From Parachlorella kessleri (Eukaryota > Chlorophyta > Trebouxiophyceae > Chlorellales > Chlorellaceae), in NCBI GenBank assembly GCA_001598975.1, contig BBXU01000501.1, positions 1 to 18,291 of the forward strand: DNA of 18,291 nt, written 5' to 3'. A program made the translations under genes and the position numbers. Below are positions 1 through 9,095 of the stretch, piece after piece. Within the stretch, counting starts at the first letter, position 1. Each line of letters opens with the position of its first letter. The notes under the pieces were generated by a model. The model was not told the DNA's origin. It was given only the letters and a program-made list of their open reading frames with translations, and made no database searches.

Positions 1-401
1 GGGGGGCTTCCACCAATTTGGCTTGTCTTGGCAACTAGGGTAACGATGATCACCCCTGCCACGTGCGCGGGGCATATTGAGCATAGACATGCAGGTGTGG
101 GAGTGTTCACTAGGATGTCTAGCTGATATGAGAGTGGTGCATGATAGGCTTGCGAACATTGACCAAAGCTGCCATAGTTATGGTACAACAACCCTGCTTA
201 TAAAAACAACTCAACCCATGCATACACACGCTGTGCCCGCTGACATTGCTGCCGGCCCCCCGTTGCCCATTTTCCCGCCATCAGCAGGCCGGACTGCTTC
301 TCCTACATACGCTGGAAACTTGTGAGCGGTCCCTGCTGTGCGATTACTATATTGCAGTGGCAGCTCGCAATGGCCGTGTGGCTCTCTGTGTCTCTATGCA
401 G
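1..401. other. Left edge: probable intron or unresolved upstream part of the TPLATE-like gene
   Basis: I see no recognisable exon here. The frame of the first supported TPLATE exon stays open back to about 246, so that exon could start further left, but the similarity to the plant protein begins only after the acceptor at 400-401 (atgcag). The first bases are a G run, as at a contig edge. An alternative acceptor with a pyrimidine-poor tract lies near 355. The stretch may be an intron whose donor lies outside the window. Confidence 0.4.
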
Positions 402-3400
402 GGCATGCTGCTGCAAATCGCCACCAACTGGCGAGCGCTGCACCCCGTGGTGCGCCCGCGCGCCGTGTGGGTGTGCGCGGTGCACCTGCGCTTCAAGTCC
501 ACGCTGGACTCGGGCTGGAACGGGATCCTGGACGCAGGCAAGCATGGGATTCTTTGTAGCTCCAGCCGTGCTGATTGTGTGCTGGGCGAAGTTGGGCAGG
601 GACGCCGTGTTCGGATGGCTGCACCATGTGGTTGTGTCTGTCCATCCAATGCAAGACTCGTTTAAAACGGCGCGTGACGTAGCAAGCAAACTATGATGAA
701 TGGAGCAGGTGCAGAGCAATACCCAACAAACCAGCCCCAACAGCCGGATCTCCACTGCCTTGTCGTGCATAGTCGGCTTACGACCTGCTTGCGTTATGGC
801 TAGTTTCTTGTCTTACACAAGTACACGCATCGTGGCTCCTCCCTGCCTGCAGTGCGGGGCCTGCTGGCGGAGGCGCGCAAGGCCGAGGCCTCCAACTACC
901 TGCCCGCTGTGGCTGAGGGGGTGCTGGCGGCCCGCAAGGAGGTGGGAGAGACTTGTTCTTGCATGTGCAGCAGGGGGGGCGGTGTTGCAGTCCTGAAAGG
1001 GCGTTATTGAGAGACAGGCCTGAAAGGTTGTGTCGAGGCCAGGATGCTTTTGGATGCTTTGGCTTCCTTTCATCGTGCCCTGGGACATTCAGTCACGGCG
1101 ATCCCGTAAGCAGTGTCAACTGGCTGCTTGCCGGCCTGCCATGCAGGCACCGGGGGCGCCCTCCCGCGCCGCCGCGGGCGCCGCCGCCGCCACCCAGAAC
1201 GCCGAGGTGGCGCTGCTGTGCCTGGAGCGCCTGGTGCTGCTGCTGGCGCACAACAACAGGAGGGAGCTGGCGGACCAACTGGGGCCCATTGGGGCGCTGC
1301 TGAAGAAGATCATCGAGGTGGAGGCAGACAAGGAGGGGGCGCCAGGTAGGGGAAGGTTCTAGATTGATTGAAGGGGGAAAGAGAGATTCGGGATATCTGA
1401 CGGGTGTAGCTCGGCGCGCTGGGCTGACAGGTTCTCCTTGCTTGCGCGGTCGTATTAAATGGTATGCACCATAGCTGGCTATCGAATGAAAAGCAACGGG
1501 GCATTTCGCAGTCACAGTGTTGCCCGGATGATGGAAGTCCGGAGGAGCAGTTGCAGCCTTTATAGAGGATGTTGTCCCTTGCTCTCATATAAAACTGTCC
1601 ACTCCCTCAAAAGGTGGCCTTTATGTAATTGTTTAACTCTCTGTAGCCTCCAAGGAGCGGCTGGCCAGGCTGCTGGACGTGGTGGGCCCGGTGGCCAGCG
1701 GCGGCAAGAAGAAGGATGGGCAGGGCGCCAGGAAGGGCAACAAGGAGAACGAGGCGGGGGCCCAGGAGAATGGTGGGTGGGTGGTAGATAAAACGGTGGT
1801 GGGGTGGATTGGCAGCACTCAGTGCCGGTGCGTGGTATGGATTTGGTGCGGCACAAAGGTTGGGCACATCCAATGACCCAAGAAGGGCAAGCAAAGGAGA
1901 TCAAGGGTTCCACCCCAGCCGTCGTCAATATGCAGCTGCGTCACTTCTGCCTGCCCTTGTGCTGCCTTTGATGCCTGCAATAGTGAATGCTTCGGGATTC
2001 CCCAGGGTTCCTCACTGCCGCGGATGAGTACGCCATGCAGGCGTGGTGGTGGATTAAACCCAAGGCATGTCTCGTCACTGCTCAGGACGGCTTCCCTTGC
2101 AGGCGTGGTGGTAGTGGATCTGATCCCTGACCCTGCTCAGCCCCTCTCAGCCGCCTACCCCCTCACGCTGCCCTCCGCTGCTGCCCTGTTTGCAACCCTA
2201 GAGGCCAAGCGCTACAGGTCAGAAACTGGCCTCGGCTCCTGCTTTGCCCCTGGGTGGAGAGTCCTCCTGTGGCTCGTACGGCTGCTGGATGCAATTGCTG
2301 CCTACTGTGCAGAAATCGGTGCTGCTCTTAGTCGTGTGCTGGCATGTACAATACCCCCCCTTACCCAAGGTACCAGCATCAAATTTTCACCCCTCGTTCT
2401 GTGCGACTTGGCTCAACCTTGCACTCGGAGCCTTGCATTAGGCACATTTTGTCCGCTGCCCTTGCAGAAGCTTCCTGTCGCAGCTGCAGTCTGCCGGGGG
2501 CGCCGGCGCCAGCGGGGAGCAGTGGGGCTCTGCTGACCTGGACGGCGCCTCAGCGGGCGCAGCAAGCGGTACTGGCCGGGAGGATGCTGCCGCCCTGCTG
2601 GCGGGGGTGGGCGGGGTGCCGTCCTTGCTGGAGCTGACTAGCGTGCTAAGTGCAGGAGGTGCGCCAGGGCTAGTTGTATACAGGGTGTGTCTGATGGGGA
2701 AAGGGCCCCTTGCTGGCTGGGGTTCCGTTGTTGATGTTGTGGGAAGGTGAGTGAGGTGTAGCCGGGATTCGTTGTTGGATGCCTGGGCTTACAATACCCT
2801 GTAGGTTGTTAAACAACCATCTACCCCCTTACCCAATCAACATCCTTGTGCATTGCTTTACAGCGCCCGAGGGAGGGGGCGCCCCTTCCTCCCCTGGCGT
2901 CCAACAGGAGGACAAGGTTGCCTTATTGCTGTCTGACTTGTCCTTGACTATGCAGCACTGTTATATGAAATGACTGCTAGCCACTTCCCTGCCTCTGCAG
3001 CGCCCGAGGGAGGGGGCACTCGCGCCACTTGGGCTGTCCAACAGGGGGACGGGGTTGCCTCATCCGATGTCCAACTTTTTTTTGACTTTGCCCTTATAGC
3101 CATTGCCACACACCTGCAGGGCCTGAGGGAGGGGGCACCCCGGCCACCCGGGGCGTGCAGGAGGAGGAGGTGGCGGGGCCCGCCGCCCCGCTGGCGCTGC
3201 TGCTGAGCCACAGCGTGCACCCGGGCAGCGGCAGCGTGACGGTGCACTGCCGGGTGCAGAACCGGACGCTGGAGGAGGTCCGGGGCGTGGAGGTGAGGCG
3301 AGGCTTGGGCCAATGACGGAACATTCACGCTCTCCATTATCTGTTTCCTGGCAATGTTCCTCCATGAGTTTCTTCCCCCTCCCCAAACACCAATGCTCCG

Positions 3401-5488
3401 CTCGAGGTCGTGCTCGCAGGCTGTGTTGGTCCCTGAGCTGGCGCTTGACACCTACCGCCCTGGAGTTTATGGAACTCCTGTCTCTGTTTTGTTGTCAACA
3501 TCGCTTTGTTGTTTGCGCACAGGTCGTCTTCGTGCCCGGCGGCCCACTGGCCCCCGAGTCCCGCCGCCCCATGAGCTTCCGGCTGGAGCCCCTGCCCCCA
3601 GCCGAGTCCACCGCCTGGGACGTGAGGCTGGACATTGCCGGCTTTGGTGGCCCGGTGCTGCAGCCCTCAATCACACTCCCTGTGCGGGTGAGCGCGGTGG
3701 GGACCGTGTATGGTACGGGTGGTTTGTGCTGGCACGGGTGCACGACACGGGTACTGTGTGCGGTAACGGTAGCTTGCCCAGGTGAGGCCGGCAGTGGCCA
3801 GCTTTTGCAGCCCTTGCAACGTGCAGTCCCAAGCTGGCTGGCTCGCTGCCCTTGCCGCCTGGCTGCTGTCATTGCCCGATGGCAGCCCCCAGCTGTGCCG
3901 CAAACTCAACGCTGCCTCACATTGCATCACACCCTCGCCCACAAGCATTTGCTGCCCTGGTTCCTGCAGCTTCCCGACGGCGAGCCCCAGTTGCGCTGCA
4001 AGCCGTACGCCATCTCCCCACTGAGCCTGCTGGCTCCCCCCACCAGCCCTGTCACCCCCGCCGAGTTCTACCAGCGCTGGCAGGCCCTGCCCTACAGGGC
4101 ACAGGTGGGGTAACCTTCATTTATTTAGCCATTGAAAGGCAGGCTTTGGGGTTCATGCCGGTTGTATGAGGCCCCGGTGATCTTGTAGATGGCTAATGGG
4201 TTCCTTGCAGCACTTGGTCTGAGTATTGCCCACGGAGTTGCCGATGCCACATGGAATGTTGAGGTTTCATGATGGTGTCCTTAGTAATTTAGCCTGCTGA
4301 GCCTGCTGCGCAGCTGTCTGGGGCGGCCGTGGAGGGTGGCCTGCCAGGGCTGCAGCATGTGTTGGGCCGGCTGGAGAGGACACCCATGGCGTGTGTGACC
4401 AAGGTAGGAGTCCGTTACCATGCCAGCGGGTAACACACACATGACTGACAGGAGGCCCAGGCCTGAAGGAGAGCTGCTCTGCGATCCCCACTTGAGGCTT
4501 ATGGGCTCACGGGATGCCTTGCCTGCTGTGGAGAGTTTGACAAAGCCACGGCTTGTTGCTGATGCAAATGCCCCAGTACAAAAGCAGCTGCAGCCAAGCC
4601 AGTATTGTGATTTACTTTCTTCGTGCTTGCACACCCACCCAACAGTGTGTCTGCCTTCCCTCCCTGCAGGCACTCTCCCCGGTGCAAGGTAGCGTGCACG
4701 CCGCGCTCCATGGGCGTGCCTGGGACGGCGAGGTCATCGCCTGCGTCATCACCGGCGCGCTGCCGCCCAGCACAGCAGGCTCAGCGGGCAGCGGCCCCGC
4801 CGGCGCCCGTCTGCACTTCTTCTTCCGCAGCGACTCTGCGGAGGTGGTGGCACATGTGCAAGGGCACGAGGGCGAGCTTCTGGATCAGCTGACGGGGGGC
4901 CTTGTGGCGCCTGCTGGGGGCGGTGAAGAGGATAGCGGGGCGAGCGCAGCGGCGGGGGCGCAGGCGGAACAGAAGGAGGAGGCTGCATCCAGGCCGGTGG
5001 GTACAGGCGGTGCAGTAGCTGCTATATGCTTGTGTAGGGACCCAACCTGGTGGTAGCTCCATACTACCAAAGTTGCCGGGCATGGCAGCAGCAAGGCATG
5101 TGGAAGCGTGCAGTGTAGCGACTCACCTCTTCTTTCAGTCCTAAACAAACACCACCCAGCTTGCCCATCCAACCCCGGGCTGCTTGCATACAGCTATAAC
5201 GTGTACGGTTTGCTGAGCATACCACCGCCCCTTGTCTGAACGTGCGTCGAAGGAACTTCCTCTTGTCCCTGCTGGGTGCAGGGCTTCATGAGCTTCCTGC
5301 GGGGGGTCACCACCCGCGAGGAGTTTGGTGGTGATAAGAAGGTAGCCGGCCAGGGAGCCGAGGCCAAAGGCGGGGAGGAGGGGGATGCGGAGTCGGACCA
5401 GGCCGAGGCAGCAGAACAGCAGCGGTTGGTGATCGAGAGGGCGGTGCTGGCGCAGTGGCAGCGCTTGCGAGCTCTGCGGGTTGGGTGA
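402..5488 (+). CDS. TPLATE: TPLATE-like subunit of the TSET/TPLATE endocytic complex, C-terminal part, 13 exons
   Basis: Partial gene; the N-terminal half lies off the left edge. Exons: 402-537, 853-941, 1147-1345, 1647-1772, 2103-2217, 2468-2658, 3120-3292, 3523-3687, 3782-3820, 3970-4104, 4293-4403, 4670-4996, 5282-5488. All join in phase without a stop and give about 670 residues ending at TGA. Recognised from order-preserving similarity to plant TPLATE: a helical solenoid segment (AEVALLCLERLVLLLAHNN), a beta-rich appendage-like part (SVTVHCRVQNRTLEEVRGVE, then RRPMSFRLEPLPP), the LRCKPYAISPLSLL and PVTPAEFYQRWQALP stretch, an acidic/lysine-rich linker and the closing AVLAQWQRLRALR helix. 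Family knowledge: TPLATE is the large adaptin-like subunit of TSET, acting in clathrin-mediated endocytosis at the plasma membrane. The first intron (538-852) has a GC donor; the rest are GT..AG. The 13-codon exon 3782-3820 is the least certain. Extra acceptor copies lie in three introns. No clear polyadenylation motif was seen. Confidence 0.82.
2037..2112 (+). repeat. Short duplicate of an exon start inside the preceding TPLATE intron
   Basis: The 14 bases gcaggcgtggtggt occur at 2037-2050 and again at 2099-2112, where they form the acceptor and first codons of the exon at 2103-2217. The upstream copy also ends in a cag that could act as an acceptor, but the sequence after it soon hits a stop in the required phase (gga tta aac then further stops downstream are frame dependent). 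I read the upstream copy as intronic. Confidence 0.5.
2861..3140 (+). repeat. Three tandem copies of an intron-exon border in the TPLATE-like gene
   Basis: The motif cag followed by cgcccgagggagggggc is at 2861 and 2998, and a close variant (cagggcctgagggagggggc) at 3117. The third is the acceptor of the real exon 3120-3292. Exon-like starts are at 2864, 3001 and 3120, so the unit is 137 then 119 bases. Each copy continues with about 50 bases matching the exon (a PEGGG motif followed by a VQ(Q/E) motif), then a homologous T-rich intron-like stretch. Unit lengths are not multiples of three, and copy 1 runs into a stop near 2971, so the first two copies are probably intronic. Confidence 0.75.
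3872..4008 (+). repeat. Degraded duplicate of a TPLATE exon start (LPDG motif) in the intron before it
   Basis: The exon at 3970 begins with codons for LPDGEPQLRCKPY. About 98 bases upstream, from 3872, the DNA in another frame reads LPDGSPQLCRKLN. The two stretches match at most positions over about 38 bases. The upstream copy lacks a clear acceptor and sits in a different phase, so it is most likely a leftover tandem duplicate inside the intron 3821-3969. It could instead be part of a longer exon 3782 if no splice occurs at 3821. Confidence 0.6.
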
Positions 5489-6183
5489 TAGCGGATATGC
5501 AAACTTGAGAGGGGCTGGTTTGCGTTTGGGAGCCTGGTGATGAAGGGTGTGTGTTTGGTGGACATGGGCGCGTGGGAGCGGAGGATTGCTGGCACTAAGG
5601 GGTTGTGAAGAGCCTTTCTTTGCTAGACAGGCAGCCTGTGTGCGACGTGCAGTGTACTTAATGTCGGGAGGTCAGACCCGCATACGCCCTCCTGCCGCCG
5701 CTGACCCATAAGCTACGCTTTTAATCAGCAGCCTGCCATTTGTTCGATCATAAGTTGCCCTTCTTGGCTGTCTCTATTACACCCTCCAGTCGATGCCAGC
5801 GGCCACTCAGCAAACCCACCACCAAGGCAGACACCCATACACGTACGTCGTGGCCTCCTGTATCAATTAATCAATAGATCAACTCCCTGTTTTCCTTCCT
5901 GCCGACAATGTTGTGGAACTGTGACACAAAGTTGAGCTGTTACAGCCGCTGTTGATCAGCTTATGAGGGGCAGTCCCTCTATTACGCACAAAAATCCCGG
6001 CAGATAGATACACTTGTCAACATTTGTGATGAAAGCGTTTGTCCTTGTGTCGAAGATACTATGCGGCCATGTAGTGGTACTCAATACCCCCTGTCGCCTT
6101 CGAGCGCCACAGCATGGGCTCGTGCTGCAGCGTGATAGACGAAGACAGCTCCCACTAGCTGAGCTCCCTGGAGGGATATTTAG
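5489..6183. other. Intergenic stretch between the TPLATE-like gene and the retroelement
   Basis: This holds the 3' untranslated region of the TPLATE-like gene and then unassigned DNA. The part from about 5700 to 6000 is AT-richer than the flanking exons. A short frame at 6014-6205 has no recognisable motif and runs into the retroelement border, so I do not call it a gene. No tRNA-like fold or strong inverted repeat was seen. The exact start of the retroelement within 5700-6330 is not resolved because I found no convincing target-site duplication. Confidence 0.5.
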
Positions 6184-6315
6184 AAGAGATCAGTATATAA
6201 TGTAGTAAGAAGTACTTCTGTATGGGATCTAGGAGCGATCCCTAGGACGGATCTGGACCTCCAGCGAACCAGCTGCCTGTCGCCACTCCCTGTATTCACT
6301 CGCTTCTCACGTAAA

Positions 6316-8901
6316 TTGCCGACCCGCACTATGGTTGGCAGCTGCCCCCACCTACGCATTGATGTGCTCACCCATCTTATGCAGGCGTGCAGCACTGCTA
6401 CACAATGGCATACCGACCCCTTGCACCGCTACACCCTCATCCCCACCTATACCTCCTTACATGCAGACGACTGCGCCTTCGGATCCCGGGGCCAACACTG
6501 GCACTACACCTTCGGTGGTGCCGGCCTTGTTGCTCCTTTCCACCATACCTATGCAGGCTCCGACCTTTCCAGCAAGCTTCCTCAACAGGCTACCGAGGAC
6601 CTTGCTGCCCGCACCCTCAAATGGGCGATCCTCTCTTCCCAACAAACTCCAGCCTCCCTTACAGTGCTCCTCCTCCCCCGCTGCCCTGATCATGGCTACT
6701 CCAGATTTTTGACTAACACCCATGTCCACCCCCTATGCACCATCCCTAAAGACCGGCTAAACGCTCACAGGCCCCAACCCCACGGCGGCCTAGCTACACT
6801 CCCATGTAAGTATGATCTTGACATCTTACTCGTTGCCAATGCGACAGGCGTGCACTCCTACCTGCGCCAAGACCACCTTGCAACCCTTGCAGGTACCATT
6901 CATAATGCATATGGTGTCCCCTGCAATACCAACCTCGACCCCTGGGTCGAAGCACTTTCTAATTGCCCCAGCACCACTAACCTCCCAGCCTCCAAACTCT
7001 TCCGCAGCGCCGCCCCAGCCCCGCCACAGCCGGCCCCGCCTCCACCACCCCAGCTGGACCTGGCCAGTACTTACACTGCCCAACGCTGCCTCCGCTTTGC
7101 CAACCATTGCCTGGTCTATACAGATGGCAGCAAGGTTGACGATGGTGGCCTTGGCTCTGGCTGGTTCAAGGCTGCCACTGGCGAAAGCAAAAGTATCAAG
7201 CCTACGGAGCATGACCTGCAGCTTCACACTGTACTTCGAGGTGAGCTGGTTGCCATCCTTCATGCCCTACGTACACACACTGACACCTCTCTAACCCTAC
7301 TGGTGGACAGTCTCACAGCCATTTACTTGATTGCCATTGCCATTCACCAACCGGACCGCCTACAGCGTAGCAAGCACAAATCCCTCCTCACCGAAATTGC
7401 CGACCACCTCCTTTACCGGGTATGTGCCCCCGCCCACTCTTTGTCAATCTATAAAGTTCGTGCTCACATTGGCATTGCCGGTAATGAAGCAGCCGATGCC
7501 GCTGCCAAGACGGCGGCCACTTTTGATGACCGTGCTGACAATGCTGCCACTGACGCTGCTGCTCTTGGTATCTCACTGTTTGATGAAGAGCGGCATGCAT
7601 CCCCCCACCTCGGTGCCAACTGGGTTCAACACATGCTCCCAGGTAAACCCACTGAAGACGGGGAACCTACCCACCAATCTGTTGACACCCTCAAGCTGCA
7701 GGTTAAAAAGCAAGCTGTGCGGGTCTATCAGAACCGCATCCTTTCCAGGACCACCTCCGGCAGCAAAACGCTGCAACGCCTCCATCGCCTCCAGCGCTCC
7801 GGCCGCGGCATCCTCAAACAATCAGTGGGTGCCTTGTGGTCCAAACACATCTCTCACAACTTACGTTGCCATGCTCTCCGCCTGCGCTTCACTCCTGCCA
7901 TGACACGCCCACCCTGCCCCCTTTGTGCAGATCACCCCCCAAACACCATAGCGCATGCCCTTGGTAACTGCCAACACCCCAACACGCATGCCGGTATATG
8001 TGCACGCCATGGCCACGCTGTCAACTCTATTGCTGAGACTATCCGTGCACATGTAAACTGTGCACTTCATGAAGATGCAGAAGGCCACCATAGGACACCC
8101 AGGCTCCCCACTGATATCCTCCCCCCCGGACCCCAAGATTCGAAGCCGGATATTGCAGCCGTCACGGGTATGCCCCCTGGATCTATCCCTGGTGCCGACA
8201 AGCTTACAAGTAAGGTCACCTTGCTCCTGTTTGACTGGTTCCATACCTATGACAGTAACTTGCTTGCCCGCCAAGCAGAAAAAGCCACCCAACACCATGC
8301 CCTCGCCCAACGCCTACAAGGCTTCTGGCCACAAGCCAAGGTTTGTGAGCTTGCACAAGGCATGTCCCATTCTGGTCTGCTCCCTGGTAATTTCCTGGAA
8401 AACCTGCAAGATTTTGGCGTCCCTGCCTCGGCTGCCTTAAAACTTATACCCCGCTTACTGCGCGACACTCTCATTCGTAACAAACGCCTCATGACCATGC
8501 GCAGGACACTTCACAATGCCCCTGACAACCCGCCAGCCCCCCACCCACCGCCACCACTTCCACACACACCCCAACCCCCCGCTCCTAACCAGCAACCCCA
8601 CCCTACGCTTGCAGCACATGCTACAGGCTCCCCTCCCCCCGCCAGCCCCAGGCGCAGACGACCCGCGCCTTCCCAAGACACCGCTCCACGAACCAGGCGC
8701 CGACTACCAGCGCCGGCTCAAGACCATGCTCAACCAACCCGCCGCAGGCGGGCCACCACAGCCTCCAGCACCGCCGCCACTGCCGCCGCAGCATCCAGTC
8801 AGCCACGACCCAGGCCACGCAAGCGCAAGCGCCCGGAACCTAGCCACTCAGCAAGAAAACGGGGCAGGGGTGGACCACCTCCCTACCGGGAGCCCCCATG
8901 A
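6316..8901 (+). CDS. Retroelement polyprotein fragment: methyltransferase-like region, RNase H, CCHC finger, basic tail
   Basis: Frame open from 6184 to TGA at 8899-8901; the first ATG in frame is at 6331 and residue numbers here count from 6316. Residues about 40-180 resemble PCIF1-type adenine methyltransferases: AFGSRGQ, GAGLVAPF (72-75 at the place of the NPPF motif), the strand SLTVLLLP (114-121) and YDLDILLVANATG (from 166). RNase H follows, with D270 (YTDGS), E310 (RGELVAIL), D331 (LVDSLTAI) and H384/D394 (HIGIAGNEAAD), the full catalytic set of the type I fold. A finger C534-X2-C537-X9-H547-X4-C552 comes next, then a KPD domain (about 615-725) and, from about 735, a tail rich in Pro, Arg and Lys that could bind nucleic acid or act as a nuclear signal. 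Family knowledge: RNase H removes the RNA strand during cDNA synthesis. Reverse transcriptase is missing, so this copy is not autonomous. The methyltransferase reading is inference; RNase H is firm. Confidence 0.8.
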   Translation: MPTRTMVGSCPHLRIDVLTHLMQACSTATQWHTDPLHRYTLIPTYTSLHADDCAFGSRGQHWHYTFGGAGLVAPFHHTYAGSDLSSKLPQQATEDLAARTLKWAILSSQQTPASLTVLLLPRCPDHGYSRFLTNTHVHPLCTIPKDRLNAHRPQPHGGLATLPCKYDLDILLVANATGVHSYLRQDHLATLAGTIHNAYGVPCNTNLDPWVEALSNCPSTTNLPASKLFRSAAPAPPQPAPPPPPQLDLASTYTAQRCLRFANHCLVYTDGSKVDDGGLGSGWFKAATGESKSIKPTEHDLQLHTVLRGELVAILHALRTHTDTSLTLLVDSLTAIYLIAIAIHQPDRLQRSKHKSLLTEIADHLLYRVCAPAHSLSIYKVRAHIGIAGNEAADAAAKTAATFDDRADNAATDAAALGISLFDEERHASPHLGANWVQHMLPGKPTEDGEPTHQSVDTLKLQVKKQAVRVYQNRILSRTTSGSKTLQRLHRLQRSGRGILKQSVGALWSKHISHNLRCHALRLRFTPAMTRPPCPLCADHPPNTIAHALGNCQHPNTHAGICARHGHAVNSIAETIRAHVNCALHEDAEGHHRTPRLPTDILPPGPQDSKPDIAAVTGMPPGSIPGADKLTSKVTLLLFDWFHTYDSNLLARQAEKATQHHALAQRLQGFWPQAKVCELAQGMSHSGLLPGNFLENLQDFGVPASAALKLIPRLLRDTLIRNKRLMTMRRTLHNAPDNPPAPHPPPPLPHTPQPPAPNQQPHPTLAAHATGSPPPASPRRRRPAPSQDTAPRTRRRLPAPAQDHAQPTRRRRATTASSTAATAAAASSQPRPRPRKRKRPEPSHSARKRGRGGPPPYREPP

Positions 8902-9071
8902 TACACACCGTGGTCTACCTCTGGGGATAGGGCCCTTTCCGCCCATCTCATATATGCGTTGGCCTCTGTATGAGTGGGTCATTGGGGGGTTATTAGGGTT
9001 ACCGATTCCTTTCGGTGCAATTGTGTAGCGGTACACTTTGTACTGATCGAACTAAGTCACTCCTTGTCGAG

Positions 9072-9095
9072 TTTTCTTCTTCTTCTTCTTCTTCT
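9072..9095 (+). repeat. (TTC)n tract, presumed 3' tail of the retroelement
   Basis: A T run followed by about six to seven CTT units lies 170 bases after the stop of the retroelement frame, and sequence character changes to A-rich right after it. Many LINEs end in a short microsatellite instead of poly(A). A chance microsatellite is possible. Confidence 0.6.

Larger units (their letters stand above)
6184..9095 (+). mobile_element. 5'-truncated non-LTR retroelement (LINE-like) with RNase H and (TTC)n tail
   Basis: The element carries one long open frame, a 3' untranslated region (8902-9071) and ends in a simple (TTC)n tract at 9072-9095. RNase H placed before a CPLC..H..C finger and a KPD domain is the arrangement seen at the C-terminus of many LINE polyproteins of plants and algae. 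No reverse transcriptase or endonuclease motif occurs upstream of the frame, so the copy is 5'-truncated, as is usual for target-primed insertions. The left border is uncertain; the open frame begins just after a TAG at 6181-6183. The absence of stops over 860 codons suggests a fairly recent insertion. Confidence 0.7.

Noticed and set aside
303..770. Long minus-strand frame over the first TPLATE exon
   Set aside because: It overlaps the well-supported plus-strand exon and has no motif; GC-rich codon third positions create such opposite-strand frames.
3495..3872. Minus-strand frame across TPLATE exons 3523-3820
   Set aside because: Shadow of the coding strand; the plus-strand exons have phase-consistent splice sites and family similarity.
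5700..5770. Possible tRNA around gttcgatc at 5738
   Set aside because: No acceptor stem, D arm or anticodon arm can be paired at the right spacing.
6014..6205. Short frame upstream of the retroelement as a gene
   Set aside because: Only 63 residues, no motif, and it spans the probable insertion border.
6826..7263. Minus-strand frame inside the retroelement
   Set aside because: It lies opposite the RNase H coding region, whose catalytic residues are clear on the plus strand.
8516..9028. Alternative plus frame with a proline-rich protein over the end of the retroelement
   Set aside because: The proline-rich, C-rich DNA gives proline in several frames; the main frame continues unbroken from RNase H to its stop.
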